A stretch of 54,338 bases of DNA, from contig JAPLHV010000071.1 of NCBI GenBank assembly GCA_026389455.1, positions 1 to 54,338 on the forward strand, in the 5' to 3' direction. Origin of the DNA: Coprothermobacterota bacterium (GTDB lineage Bacteria; Caldisericota; JANLFM01). Every line of letters starts with the position of its first letter. Position 1 is the stretch's first letter. The notes below the pieces were generated by a model, which ran no database searches, had not been told where the DNA came from, and was given only the letters and a program-made list of their open reading frames with translations. Both the position numbers and the translations under genes were made by a program. Shown one piece after another: positions 17,887 to 26,049 of the stretch.

Positions 17887-18461
17887 TCGCCATTGGCAGC
17901 GACCATGGCGGCTATCGATTGAAAGAAGAATTGAAGCCTTTCCTCTTGGCGAAGGGTTATCAAGTGATGGATCTTGGCACAGACGCCCTGCCGGGGGCTG
18001 TCATGCTGCCGGGGGCTATTAACGCGCAGTCGGTGGATTACCCGGATTTTGCCCAGGCTGTAGCTCATGCTGTCACGGATGGCTCGGCCGGCGCCGGCAT
18101 CCTCATCTGCACTACTGGAATCGGTGTTTCCATTGCGGCAAACAAGGTTCATGGGATCCGAGCCAGCCTCTGCCATGATTCCCTCTCCGCCCGCTTGGCG
18201 CGGGAACACAACCAAGCCAACGTGCTTTGCCTGGGTGGCGGAATGATCGGATTGCGTCTGGCCGAGGAGATCGTCGAGGTATGGCTGAAAACGCCCTATT
18301 CCGACCAAGAACGACATCAACGCAGAGTGGCCAAGATCGAGCGCATCGAGCAGGAGGCTAGCCCCCGGCAGCAAGACAGCCCCCGGCAGCAAGACAGCCC
18401 CCGGCAGCAAGACAGCCCCCGGCAGGGTGCCCCTCTCGAGAAAGGAGTTTTCACCAGATGA
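17865..18461 (+). CDS. rpiB: Ribose 5-phosphate isomerase B with repeat-derived insert and tail
   Basis: RpiB interconverts ribose 5-phosphate and ribulose 5-phosphate. The core is intact: GSDHGG at 11-16, [16 protein letters not shown] with the catalytic Cys, and [18 protein letters not shown]. At 198 residues it is about 50 longer than usual. Two pieces explain this. Residues 41-55 ([15 protein letters not shown]), between LGTD and SVDYPDF where homologues run straight on, are encoded by two 18-bp repeat units (17988-18023). The C-terminal stretch with three and a half copies of SPRQQD is encoded by a minus-sense array (18360-18428). Stop overlaps the glyA start (ATGA). Whether the insert affects activity is unknown. 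Confidence 0.93.
   Translation: MGACDLLIAIGSDHGGYRLKEELKPFLLAKGYQVMDLGTDALPGAVMLPGAINAQSVDYPDFAQAVAHAVTDGSAGAGILICTTGIGVSIAANKVHGIRASLCHDSLSARLAREHNQANVLCLGGGMIGLRLAEEIVEVWLKTPYSDQERHQRRVAKIERIEQEASPRQQDSPRQQDSPRQQDSPRQGAPLEKGVFTR
17988..18023 (+). repeat. 18-bp-period array inside rpiB (two units, in frame)
   Basis: CTGCCGGGGGCTGTCATG at 17988-18005 and CTGCCGGGGGCTATTAAC at 18006-18023. Read in frame as [12 protein letters not shown]. Confidence 0.9.
18360..18428 (-). repeat. 18-bp-period array at the 3' end of rpiB (minus-sense)
   Basis: AGCCCCCGGCAGCAAGAC at 18360, 18378 and 18396, then a capped last unit at 18414-18428. The units are identical, implying recent expansion or gene conversion. 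Translated as SPRQQD repeats; ends shortly before the glyA Shine-Dalgarno AAAGGAG. Confidence 0.92.
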
Positions 18462-19711
18462 GCATCGTCGTATCCGGAAGGCGCTTGATGGAGAGTGATC
18501 CCCAAGTTCAAGAGATGATCCATCTTGAGGAGAACCGTCAGCGAGACAAGCTGGAGTTGATCGCCTCGGAAAACTATGCCAGCCGGGCTGTATTGGAAGC
18601 CCAAGGTTCTGTATTGACCAACAAGTACGCTGAAGGTTATCCGGGGAAACGCTACTACGGTGGGTGTGAGTTCGTAGACATGGTAGAGAACTTAGCCATC
18701 GAGAGAGCCAAGGAACTCTTCGGCATGGAACACGCCAACGTTCAACCGCACTCCGGCGCCTCGGCCAATGTGGCGGCCTATAACGCCTTGGTCCCGTACG
18801 GAGAGACCATCATGGCCATGAATCTGACCGATGGCGGTCACCTTACCCATGGCAGTCCAGTGAACGTCACCGGTCGCCTGTGGAAGTTCATACCCTACGG
18901 CGTCAGTAGAATTGACGAACGAATCGATATGGACGAGGTCCAACGCTTGGCCTTGGAGCACAAACCGAAGATGATCGTGGCCGGCGCTACAGCCTATTCC
19001 CGCATCATCGACTTTCCCCGCTTCCGCCGGATCGCTGACGAGAATAATGCTTACTTGCTGGTGGACATGGCTCACATCTCCGGCCTGGTGGCCGCTGGAG
19101 TTCACCCTTCTCCAGCGCCTTTCGCCCATGTCGTCACCTCCACTACCCACAAGACATTGCGTGGCCCGCGCTCCGGGCTGATTCTATGCCAGGCCGCACT
19201 GGCCAAGCAAATCGACAAAGCGATCTTCCCGGGCCTTCAAGGGGGGCCGTTAGAGCACGTCATCGCCGCCAAAGCGGTCTGTTTCGGCGAAGCGATGACC
19301 GAAGAATTCAAGGAATACCAACGCCAGACTGTTGCCAATGCCAAAGCCCTGGCTGCCAGCTTGCTCGAGCAGGGTTTCCGCCTGGTCTCCGGGGGAACCG
19401 ACAATCACTTGATGTTGGTTGATCTCACCAACAAAGGTGTGACCGGAAAGGAAGCGCAGTTGTTGCTTGATTCGGTGAACATCACCACCAATAAGAACAC
19501 CATCCCCTTCGAAACGCGCAGCCCCTTCATCGCCTCCGGCCTGCGCTTAGGGACACCCGCCCTCACCTCTCGCGGGATGAAGGAAGAGGAAATGAAGCAG
19601 GTCGGCCGGCTGATCGCCCGAACGATTGAAGGACGCAATGACCCCGTCGTCCTGGAATCGGTTCGCGCCGAGATCGTCACACTCACCAAGCGTTTCCCCC
19701 TCTGGTTCTGA
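18458..19711 (+). CDS. glyA: Serine hydroxymethyltransferase
   Basis: A 417-residue PLP enzyme that converts serine and tetrahydrofolate to glycine and methylene-tetrahydrofolate, the main one-carbon source. Family signatures are unbroken: [37 protein letters not shown], and the PLP lysine in [13 protein letters not shown] at about residue 230. Length is standard and no repeat has entered the frame. AAAGGAG precedes the ATG; the start overlaps rpiB and the TGA overlaps the upp start (TGATG), so the three are translationally coupled. Confidence 0.97.
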   Translation: MSIVVSGRRLMESDPQVQEMIHLEENRQRDKLELIASENYASRAVLEAQGSVLTNKYAEGYPGKRYYGGCEFVDMVENLAIERAKELFGMEHANVQPHSGASANVAAYNALVPYGETIMAMNLTDGGHLTHGSPVNVTGRLWKFIPYGVSRIDERIDMDEVQRLALEHKPKMIVAGATAYSRIIDFPRFRRIADENNAYLLVDMAHISGLVAAGVHPSPAPFAHVVTSTTHKTLRGPRSGLILCQAALAKQIDKAIFPGLQGGPLEHVIAAKAVCFGEAMTEEFKEYQRQTVANAKALAASLLEQGFRLVSGGTDNHLMLVDLTNKGVTGKEAQLLLDSVNITTNKNTIPFETRSPFIASGLRLGTPALTSRGMKEEEMKQVGRLIARTIEGRNDPVVLESVRAEIVTLTKRFPLWF

Positions 19712-20361
19712 TGAGTGCAGGCATGCTGCCGCAGGCTGTTTTGGTGCAAATCCAGCATCCCCTGATCCAGCACAAATTGACCTTGTTGCGCGATCGGGAA
19801 ACCAACGCCAAGGAATTCCGCGAGCTAGTGGAGGAACTGAGCGTCTTGATGACCTTCGAGGTCTTCAGCGACCTGCCCACGCGCGAGGTTGAGGTACAGA
19901 CGCCACTTGCCCTTGCCACTGCCAAGGTGGTGGACATCAAGCGCATTGCCATCATCCCCATCCTCCGCGCCGGCCTGGTGATGTCCTCCGGGATCCTTCG
20001 CTTGTTGCCCAACGCACGGGTCGGGCACATCGGCCTCTACCGTGACCCTGCTACGCTGACTCCCGTCCGCTATTACCACAAACTACCGCTCAACCTTCCG
20101 GAGATGAAAGTGCTGGTCGTCGACCCGATGCTAGCCACCGGAGGCTCGGCTGTTCAGGCAGTCTCCATCCTTAAGGAGAATGGGGCGCGGGAGATCAAGT
20201 TCCTCTGCATCATCGCCGCCCCGGAAGGGGTTCAAGCCCTCTCCGCCGCGCACCCCGATGTGCCGATCTTCACCGCTGCCCTGGACGAGCATCTGAATGA
20301 ACACGGCTATATCCTGCCAGGTCTGGGTGATGCCGGAGACCGCTTGTTTGGCACAAAGTAG
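19711..20361 (+). CDS. upp: Uracil phosphoribosyltransferase with repeat-derived N terminus
   Basis: A 216-residue enzyme that salvages uracil to UMP with PRPP. The PRPP loop region [14 protein letters not shown] and the uracil-binding end [18 protein letters not shown] are intact. Homologues begin a few residues before HPLIQHK; here the start is [17 protein letters not shown], and GMLPQAV is encoded by one repeat unit (19722-19738) sitting right behind the glyA stop. The ATG is shared with the glyA TGA. The C terminus is complete, which makes the loss of the wecB start just downstream notable. Confidence 0.95.
   Translation: MSAGMLPQAVLVQIQHPLIQHKLTLLRDRETNAKEFRELVEELSVLMTFEVFSDLPTREVEVQTPLALATAKVVDIKRIAIIPILRAGLVMSSGILRLLPNARVGHIGLYRDPATLTPVRYYHKLPLNLPEMKVLVVDPMLATGGSAVQAVSILKENGAREIKFLCIIAAPEGVQALSAAHPDVPIFTAALDEHLNEHGYILPGLGDAGDRLFGTK
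19722..19738 (+). repeat. Single repeat unit at the start of upp (in frame)
   Basis: CATGCTGCCGCAGGCTG, the CAGG variant, read in frame as MLPQAV in the same phase as the rpiB insert. Confidence 0.85.
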
Positions 20362-21457
20362 ACGCACCGTTCAGCGTTTGCGCGCAGACCCGGATCTATG
20401 CCACTTTTTAGTGGTCACCGGCCAGCATCGCGAGATGCTTGACCAGGTGTTGCAACTCTTCAACTTGGAAGCTGATGTGGACCTAAAGATCATGCAAGCC
20501 CGCCAAAGCCTCGCCCAGATCACCACGCGCAGTCTCTCCGGCTTGGACCGCTTGCTGGCTCGAAAGAAACCTGACCTGGTTTTGGTCCACGGCGACACCA
20601 CTACCACCTTGGCCGGCGCCTTGGCCGCCACTTATCACCAAGTGCCAATCGGCCACGTGGAAGCCGGCTTGCGTTCTTTCGACCGAAACAACCCCTTCCC
20701 GGAGGAGGTAAATCGCCTCCTGACTGACCAGTTGAGCGCCCTTCACTTTGCTCCCACCGTTGGGGCTCGGCGTAATTTGCGCCGTGAAGGGATCCCTGCC
20801 GATCGCATCCTTGTTACCGGGAACACGGCTGTGGATGCGTTGTTGGGCTTGGCGCCACAGTTGGCTTCGATGCCTCTGCCCGCTCCACTCTCTCCCCAGC
20901 GGCCCTTCCTCCTGGTGGAGGTGCATCGCCGGGAGAATTGGGGTGAGCCTCTGCGGCAGATCGGGCAAGCTCTGGCCGATATAGCTCGGCATTATCCAGA
21001 GTTGGACATCGCACTCAGCCTGCATAAAAATCCAATCGTGCGCGCATCTTTGCTTCCGGTCGTCTCCGGCTTGAGAAACGTCCATCTTTTCGAACCCTTA
21101 ACCTTCCTAGATTTCCTCTCACTGCTTCAAAAATGCTACTTCGTGGTGACCGATTCGGGTGGGATCCAGGAGGAAGCTCCCTCCTTCCACCGCCCAGCGC
21201 TGGTGACCAGGCGAGTCACAGAGCGCCCTGAGGGTGTGAAAGCTGGTGTTGTGCGGGTCATCGGCACTAACTGTACAGGTGTGCGGCGAGCCTGCCGGCA
21301 ACTGCTTGAGAATGAGGATTCCTACCGGCGCATGACGCTGGCCGCCAACCCCTTCGGCGATGGGCATGCCTCCCGCCGGATTCATGCCGCTATCCGCCGT
21401 TTTTTTTCTTTGCCTGCCGAGACGGTCGCAGAATTTCTCCCAGATCCCGTCCAATGA
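20297..21457 (+). CDS. wecB: UDP-GlcNAc 2-epimerase, N-terminally truncated (possible pseudogene)
   Basis: Non-hydrolysing UDP-GlcNAc 2-epimerase makes UDP-ManNAc for wall polymers. From RADPD onward the match is strong: [62 protein letters not shown] and [11 protein letters not shown]. But the first strand, which in the family carries FGTRPEAIKMAP with substrate-contacting residues, is absent. Upstream in this frame the sequence is the out-of-phase end of upp, which is itself complete. About 20 residues thus appear deleted at the junction (around 20360-20375), and no proper start or Shine-Dalgarno remains; ATG 20297 lies inside upp. The other 360 codons are intact, so the loss is recent, an assembly error, or tolerated. 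Confidence 0.85.
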   Translation: MNTAISCQVWVMPETACLAQSRRTVQRLRADPDLCHFLVVTGQHREMLDQVLQLFNLEADVDLKIMQARQSLAQITTRSLSGLDRLLARKKPDLVLVHGDTTTTLAGALAATYHQVPIGHVEAGLRSFDRNNPFPEEVNRLLTDQLSALHFAPTVGARRNLRREGIPADRILVTGNTAVDALLGLAPQLASMPLPAPLSPQRPFLLVEVHRRENWGEPLRQIGQALADIARHYPELDIALSLHKNPIVRASLLPVVSGLRNVHLFEPLTFLDFLSLLQKCYFVVTDSGGIQEEAPSFHRPALVTRRVTERPEGVKAGVVRVIGTNCTGVRRACRQLLENEDSYRRMTLAANPFGDGHASRRIHAAIRRFFSLPAETVAEFLPDPVQ

Positions 21458-21468
21458 TATAACTAATT

Positions 21469-21502
21469 ACAAATTACAAATTACAAATTACAAATTACAA
21501 AT
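21469..21502. repeat. 7-bp tandem repeat (ACAAATT, about five copies)
   Basis: ACAAATT repeats at 21469, 21476, 21483, 21490 and 21497 in an AT-rich 93-bp gap between wecB and murA. Base composition is very unlike the surroundings. It may hold the murA promoter or be a slippage site. Confidence 0.85.
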
Positions 21503-21550
21503 GGAAATTAATTAAATCATAAATCAAAAATCCCAATAGAAAGGGAATAA

Positions 21551-22840
21551 ATGCATTTTTCCATTGAAGGCGGCGTCCCCCTGCGGGGCTCTGTTTCGGC
21601 GCAAGGCGCCAAGAATTCGGCTGTTCATCTGATGGCGGCCACTCTGCTGACGGCTGATCCAGTGATTTTGGAGAATGTGCCGGCCATCCAGGACGTCTTC
21701 TCCATGATGACGCTGCTGCGCGAGGTGGGAGCTGAGGTTTCCTTCGACCCAGCCGGCCATCGCATGGTCACCTCCAGTCGCAAGGAACTGAACCCTGAGG
21801 TGAGCAACCCGGCGGCTGCCGGCCTGCGCGCCTCGCTCTCTCTGGCCGGCCCCTTGCTGGCTCGCGCCAAACAAGCCCGCATCATCTTCCCGGGAGGGTG
21901 CAACATCGGCGCGAGACCGGTCAATTATCACCTCAAGGGCTTCCAAGCCCTGGGAGCAGAGGCTCGGTTAGATGGCGGTTACATCCTGGTCCAGGGAAAG
22001 CGTCTCTTGGGTCGGCGCATCTACCTGGATTACCCTTCGGTGGGGGCGACGGTGAACCTGGTTTGCGCCGCGTCCTTGGCCAAGGGAGAGACCATCCTCG
22101 AGAACGTCGCGGAAGAGCCTGAGATTGCCGATCTCTGCAATATGCTGCGCAAGATGGGAGCAAAGATCCGTGGAGCGGGGACCAAGATGATCCAGGTTCG
22201 AGGAGTGCGCCAGTTGCACGGCGCCAGCCACCGCGTGATCCCCGACCGCATCGAGGGTGGCACCTACCTGGTAGCTGCCGCAATCACCCGAGGCGAGATT
22301 GTTCTCAAAAATACGGTTCCTGCTCACCTCGAACCTTTATTAGTGAAACTGCAGGAAGCGGGGGCTCAATTGGAGACGAGTAAGAGCAAAGTGCATCTAC
22401 GCGCCAACCACCGTCCCAAGCCGGTGGACATCAAGACCATGCCCTACCCCGGATTCCCAACGGATCTGCAAAACCAGATGCTGATCCTGCTCTGCTTGGC
22501 CGAAGGGATCAGTCTAATCAGTGAGACCGTCTTTGAAAACCGCTTATTGATTACTTCCGAGCTGAGCAAGATGGGCGCAAATATCCAACTCCAGGGCGGA
22601 GGCGCTGTCATCCACGGCGTGGAGTCTCTTCACCCAGCCCAGGTTGCCGCCCCCAATCTGCGTGGAGGCGCTTCGTTGGTTCTGGCAGCGCTAGCTGCCC
22701 GTGGTCTGTGTGAAGTAGACGGCGTGGAGCACATCGACCGCGGCTATGAAGAGATGGAAAGGAAACTGGCGCGACTTGGCGCTAGAATAAGACGAAGCAC
22801 CCTACCGGTGGCTGTCAAGTTGCCGGCGGCTGTCGAGTGA
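21551..22840 (+). CDS. murA: UDP-N-acetylglucosamine 1-carboxyvinyltransferase with repeat-derived C terminus
   Basis: The first committed step of peptidoglycan synthesis: enolpyruvyl transfer from PEP to UDP-GlcNAc. Seen in 429 residues: GAKNSAVHL with Lys21-Asn22, and the loop FPGGCNIGARP with the catalytic, fosfomycin-sensitive Cys at about 117. YPGFPTDLQNQ carries the catalytic Asp, and MGANIQLQGGGAVIHG follows. The last 14 residues, STLPVAVKLPAAVE, are encoded by two diverged 18-bp repeat units (22802-22837). Shine-Dalgarno GAAAGGGAA precedes the ATG. It is followed 15 bases later by the DUF4330 gene. Confidence 0.95.
   Translation: MHFSIEGGVPLRGSVSAQGAKNSAVHLMAATLLTADPVILENVPAIQDVFSMMTLLREVGAEVSFDPAGHRMVTSSRKELNPEVSNPAAAGLRASLSLAGPLLARAKQARIIFPGGCNIGARPVNYHLKGFQALGAEARLDGGYILVQGKRLLGRRIYLDYPSVGATVNLVCAASLAKGETILENVAEEPEIADLCNMLRKMGAKIRGAGTKMIQVRGVRQLHGASHRVIPDRIEGGTYLVAAAITRGEIVLKNTVPAHLEPLLVKLQEAGAQLETSKSKVHLRANHRPKPVDIKTMPYPGFPTDLQNQMLILLCLAEGISLISETVFENRLLITSELSKMGANIQLQGGGAVIHGVESLHPAQVAAPNLRGGASLVLAALAARGLCEVDGVEHIDRGYEEMERKLARLGARIRRSTLPVAVKLPAAVE
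22802..22837 (+). repeat. Diverged 18-bp-period units at the 3' end of murA (in frame)
   Basis: CTACCGGTGGCTGTCAAG and TTGCCGGCGGCTGTCGAG, 18 bp apart, immediately before the TGA. Read as LPVAVK-LPAAVE, the same phase as in rpiB. Their divergence suggests an old insertion. Confidence 0.75.
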
Positions 22841-22855
22841 AAGGAGACCAAACAA

Positions 22856-23395
22856 ATGCCGCTGATCGATTCACAAGGTAAACTGTTTGGCAAAATCAAT
22901 GTCTTCGACCTGTTAGTTGTCTTGATCGTCGTAGGGGTTCTGGCATTCCTCGGCCTGAAATACTTCTCGCCTTCGGACAACCAAGCCTTCGCGCAGGACT
23001 GCCAGGTGACGTTGGCCTGGGGGAATGTCGAGCCGGACATCGCCAAATGGGTGAAAGTCGGCGACCAGGCTACCGACGGAGGAGGAAATGTCCTGCTGGA
23101 GGTTGCCGAAGTGACAGTTCGGCCGGCTCGAGTCCCAGTGACCACAGCCGATGGCGAGATGATAGTCATCGACCATCCTCACCTCGTGAGCGTCTTCATC
23201 GTAGCCCATACGCCGCGGGTGGCCCAGAGCGGGAACTTCGAGTTCAAGGGGCAGGAGATGAAGATAGGGATCAGTATCATCGTCTCGATGGACAAGCCGG
23301 TGCTTGGCTCGGTGTACAAATTCTCCGGGTTGATCATGGGCATCGAGTTCGTCCCTCCAAGGGGCGAGTACCCTGCTCCTCTCTTAACCCCCTAG
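22856..23395 (+). CDS. DUF4330 domain-containing membrane-anchored protein
   Basis: A 179-residue protein starting LIDSQGKLFGKINVFDLLVVLIVV: the polar lead, the GKIN motif and one membrane helix (about 18-38) are the hallmarks of DUF4330. The rest is a beta-rich, probably extracytoplasmic domain. The function of the family is unknown. Placement between murA and murJ suggests a link to envelope synthesis. Good Shine-Dalgarno (AAAGGAGA), and the stop abuts the murJ GTG directly. Confidence 0.85.
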   Translation: MPLIDSQGKLFGKINVFDLLVVLIVVGVLAFLGLKYFSPSDNQAFAQDCQVTLAWGNVEPDIAKWVKVGDQATDGGGNVLLEVAEVTVRPARVPVTTADGEMIVIDHPHLVSVFIVAHTPRVAQSGNFEFKGQEMKIGISIIVSMDKPVLGSVYKFSGLIMGIEFVPPRGEYPAPLLTP

Positions 23396-24955
23396 GTGAC
23401 CGACTCTCGCATCGCCCGTTTCGCCGGCATTCTGATGCTGGCAACGGTCTTCAGCCGCTTCCTGGGTTATGTTTGGAAGGCGCTCCTCTCCGCATTCTAC
23501 TTCGGCAGCGCATCGGACGCTTTCCTGAGAGCCAACACGCTGCCCAATATGCTCTACAACGTCCTCATCGGGGTCTTGCTTTCCGCCCTTTTCATCCCCT
23601 TCTTCACCCGCTACTTGGTGAAGGGGGAGCGCGAACAACTGTGGCGATTGGCCTCCGCCCTCTTCAACATACTCTTTTTGATCTTGTTGACAGTCTCCTT
23701 GTTGGGAGTCTTATTCGCCCCCACCCTCACTTCTTGGTTGAATCCCAACTCCAGCCCCGAGGACCAAGCTCTCACCACCCAGCTCTCGCAGATTATGTTT
23801 CCGGCATTGGTCTTCCTCGGTTGGGCCGGCCTCTTAACATCTCTGCTGAACACCTTCCAACGATTCACCATGCCGGCCTTGGCAGTGGTGGCATTCAACA
23901 GCGCTCTCATCCTATTCATCTACCTCTTTCGCGACCTTGGCATTCAGGCTGCCGCCGTGGGCTGGTCGATCGCCGCCGGCGCGCAGTTTCTGGCTCAGTT
24001 GCCGGGTCTGGGGGGGGTCCGCTTCCACTACGACTGGCGCATCCTCAGTCACCCCGATTTGAAGCGGATGGCCCTATTGGCGCTGCCCCTACTGCTCTCT
24101 GCGACCATCGATCAGCTCTCCCCCTTCTTCGAGGCCCGCCTCACCTCTTACCTGGTGGAAGGAGCTTTCACCGCTTTGCGCAACGCTGGCGTGATCGTCC
24201 AACTGCCCCTGGGGATCTTTGCCATGAGCGTAACCACAGCCATCTACCCCACCCTCACCGGCCAGATCTCCAGAAGAAGCTTCACTGAGGCCAAGGAGAG
24301 CATCCGCTGGGCCATCACCGCCACCGCCCTCTTCATTATCCCCTCCACCGTGGCCTTGATCGTTCTGGCCACCCCTATCACCCGCGTCCTCTTCCAGTAC
24401 GGCGAGTTGACCACCTTCGGAACCGGTCTTGCCTCCATCGCACTGGCTCTCTACGCCCCAGGCCTCTTCGCCAACTCCACCCTGATGATCCTCTTCCGTG
24501 CTTTCTATGCCATGCAGGACACCCTCACCCCAGTGTTGGTGACGATGCTCGGGCTGGCCCTGCAGATTGGCCTCTATTTCCTCCTGATCGGCCCCCTCGG
24601 TCTGGGAGGCTTGGCTTTGGCATCCTCGCTGTCCTCCTTCTTCAACCTGATCCTGATGACTTGGTTTCTGCGCCGCAAGGTTGGTCCGATCGGCATCAAT
24701 GCCATCGCTCGATCTTGCGGCAAGATGATCGCCGCTGCTGCCATCATGGGCGCTGTCTGTTGGTTGTTGGACGGATTGCTGCTGCATGTCCTGGATGTGC
24801 AACGGGTCACTGGGCGGCTGTTGGAGATGGGCGCTTTGATCTTGACCGGTTCCCTCCTCTACGGCCTCCTCCTCTACCTCTTCAAAGTGAAGGAGATCGT
24901 TCCCTTCCTGGAGCGAGCCAAGGTGCGCATAGCAGCTCTCCGGCGCCACGATTGA
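23396..24955 (+). CDS. murJ: Murein biosynthesis integral membrane protein MurJ (lipid II flippase)
   Basis: A 519-residue membrane protein of the MOP superfamily that flips lipid II across the membrane. The N-terminal signature is clear (ATVFSRFLGYVWKALLSAFY, then DAFLRANTLPNML), with about 14 hydrophobic segments and the family loop SSPEDQALTTQLSQIMFPAL. Being first in a wall-polymer run, it could instead or also flip the polymer's lipid-linked unit, since no separate Wzx-type flippase is seen. GTG start immediately after the DUF4330 stop. Confidence 0.93.
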   Translation: MTDSRIARFAGILMLATVFSRFLGYVWKALLSAFYFGSASDAFLRANTLPNMLYNVLIGVLLSALFIPFFTRYLVKGEREQLWRLASALFNILFLILLTVSLLGVLFAPTLTSWLNPNSSPEDQALTTQLSQIMFPALVFLGWAGLLTSLLNTFQRFTMPALAVVAFNSALILFIYLFRDLGIQAAAVGWSIAAGAQFLAQLPGLGGVRFHYDWRILSHPDLKRMALLALPLLLSATIDQLSPFFEARLTSYLVEGAFTALRNAGVIVQLPLGIFAMSVTTAIYPTLTGQISRRSFTEAKESIRWAITATALFIIPSTVALIVLATPITRVLFQYGELTTFGTGLASIALALYAPGLFANSTLMILFRAFYAMQDTLTPVLVTMLGLALQIGLYFLLIGPLGLGGLALASSLSSFFNLILMTWFLRRKVGPIGINAIARSCGKMIAAAAIMGAVCWLLDGLLLHVLDVQRVTGRLLEMGALILTGSLLYGLLLYLFKVKEIVPFLERAKVRIAALRRHD

Positions 24956-24978
24956 AGAGGCATGAAAAAGCGAATAGA

Positions 24979-26049
24979 ATGACAGCCATGAGTGGAAACC
25001 GCATGCGAGCCTGGCAAAAAGCGCTGATCGTCGCCCTGGCCGTCCTGGTGCTGCTGGTAGGAGGGACAGCCGGCTGGTTCTATTGGCGCTGGCAGGAGAT
25101 GCAGCGGCCGGTGCTGGTGGGCGGCAGCGAGACGCCGATCGAGTTGCCGGAGCCCACCCCGGGGGAGAAGATCAATTTCCTCGTAATGGGAGTAGACGCT
25201 CGTCCCGGTGAGACGGAGAGCCGTTCCGATACGATCATCTTCGTCAGCGTAGACACCACCCGGCCCGAGCCGGCCGTCCTGATCCTCTCCATACCCCGCG
25301 ACTCGCGAGTGGCGATCCCCGGCTACGGCATGGACAAGATCAATCATGCTCACTTCTTCGGCGGCATCCCGCTTCTATTGGAGACGGTCTCTCAGTTGTT
25401 GGGACAGAGCATCCACTACTACGTGGAGATCAACTTCGATGGTTTCTCCCGGGCCATGGAGATCCTCGGAGGAGTGGACTTAAACATAGAGGAGCGCATG
25501 TACTACCCGCAGGAGGGGATCGATCTAGAGCCCGGCCTGCAGCACCTCAACGGCGAGCAGTGCCTGGCCTTCGTGCGCTACCGCTATTACCCGGAGGGAG
25601 ACATCGCCCGGGTCAGCAAGCAGCAGCTATTCCTCTCCGCCTTGATCGACCAACACTTCACCCTGGCCAACGTCTTCAAGCTGCCGCTCATCTTCAACGA
25701 GATCACCCCTTACGTCTCCACCAACCTGCCCATCGACAAAGCCCTCTCCCTGGGGAATGCGCTGGCCAATATGAACATGAATCAAGTCCAGATGGAGATG
25801 GCGCCGGGGGAAGCGACCTTGCTGGATGGGATCAGCTATTGGATTGTCGACGAGGCGGGACTGGCGGACATACTCTCGGCATGGGAACACCCCCCCGAAC
25901 CTCTCACCATCACTCCCAGCGGGGAAGAAACGCCAGCCGGCGACAATGGCAGCAGCGAAGCGGTCCCGGTAGATGAGAGCAGCCTGCTCCCGCCGGACGC
26001 CGCAAACAACCAACCGTCTGACGGGAACAACGAACCACCCGTATCATGA
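24979..26049 (+). CDS. LCP (LytR-CpsA-Psr) family wall polymer ligase
   Basis: A 356-residue membrane-anchored enzyme; LCP proteins move lipid-linked polymers onto peptidoglycan. One helix at about 13-34, then the LCP domain: VMGVDARPGE, RSDTIIFVSV, ILSIPRDSRVAIPGYG (pyrophosphate-binding Arg residues), DKINHAHFFGG, EILGGVDL, and the arginine-rich AFVRYRYYPEGDIARVSKQQ. After about 310 comes a disordered tail rich in Pro, Ser and Glu. The ATG at 24979 has only a weak Shine-Dalgarno; 24988 is an alternative. ATGA overlap with the O-antigen ligase gene. It fits as the last step of the polymer pathway encoded downstream. Confidence 0.92.
   Translation: MTAMSGNRMRAWQKALIVALAVLVLLVGGTAGWFYWRWQEMQRPVLVGGSETPIELPEPTPGEKINFLVMGVDARPGETESRSDTIIFVSVDTTRPEPAVLILSIPRDSRVAIPGYGMDKINHAHFFGGIPLLLETVSQLLGQSIHYYVEINFDGFSRAMEILGGVDLNIEERMYYPQEGIDLEPGLQHLNGEQCLAFVRYRYYPEGDIARVSKQQLFLSALIDQHFTLANVFKLPLIFNEITPYVSTNLPIDKALSLGNALANMNMNQVQMEMAPGEATLLDGISYWIVDEAGLADILSAWEHPPEPLTITPSGEETPAGDNGSSEAVPVDESSLLPPDAANNQPSDGNNEPPVS

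Noticed and set aside
20297-20361. A real upp-wecB fusion or programmed frameshift
   Set aside because: Upp is complete to its normal last residue and stop; the sequence in the wecB frame before RLRADPD has no family similarity and no slippery site was recognised.
23047-24288. Open frame of 413 codons overlapping DUF4330 and murJ
   Set aside because: Out-of-frame with both; Arg/Pro/His-rich with no hydrophobic pattern; no ribosome site.
24089-24949. Gln/Gly-rich minus-strand frame of 286 codons
   Set aside because: Antisense to murJ membrane helices, which produces exactly this composition.
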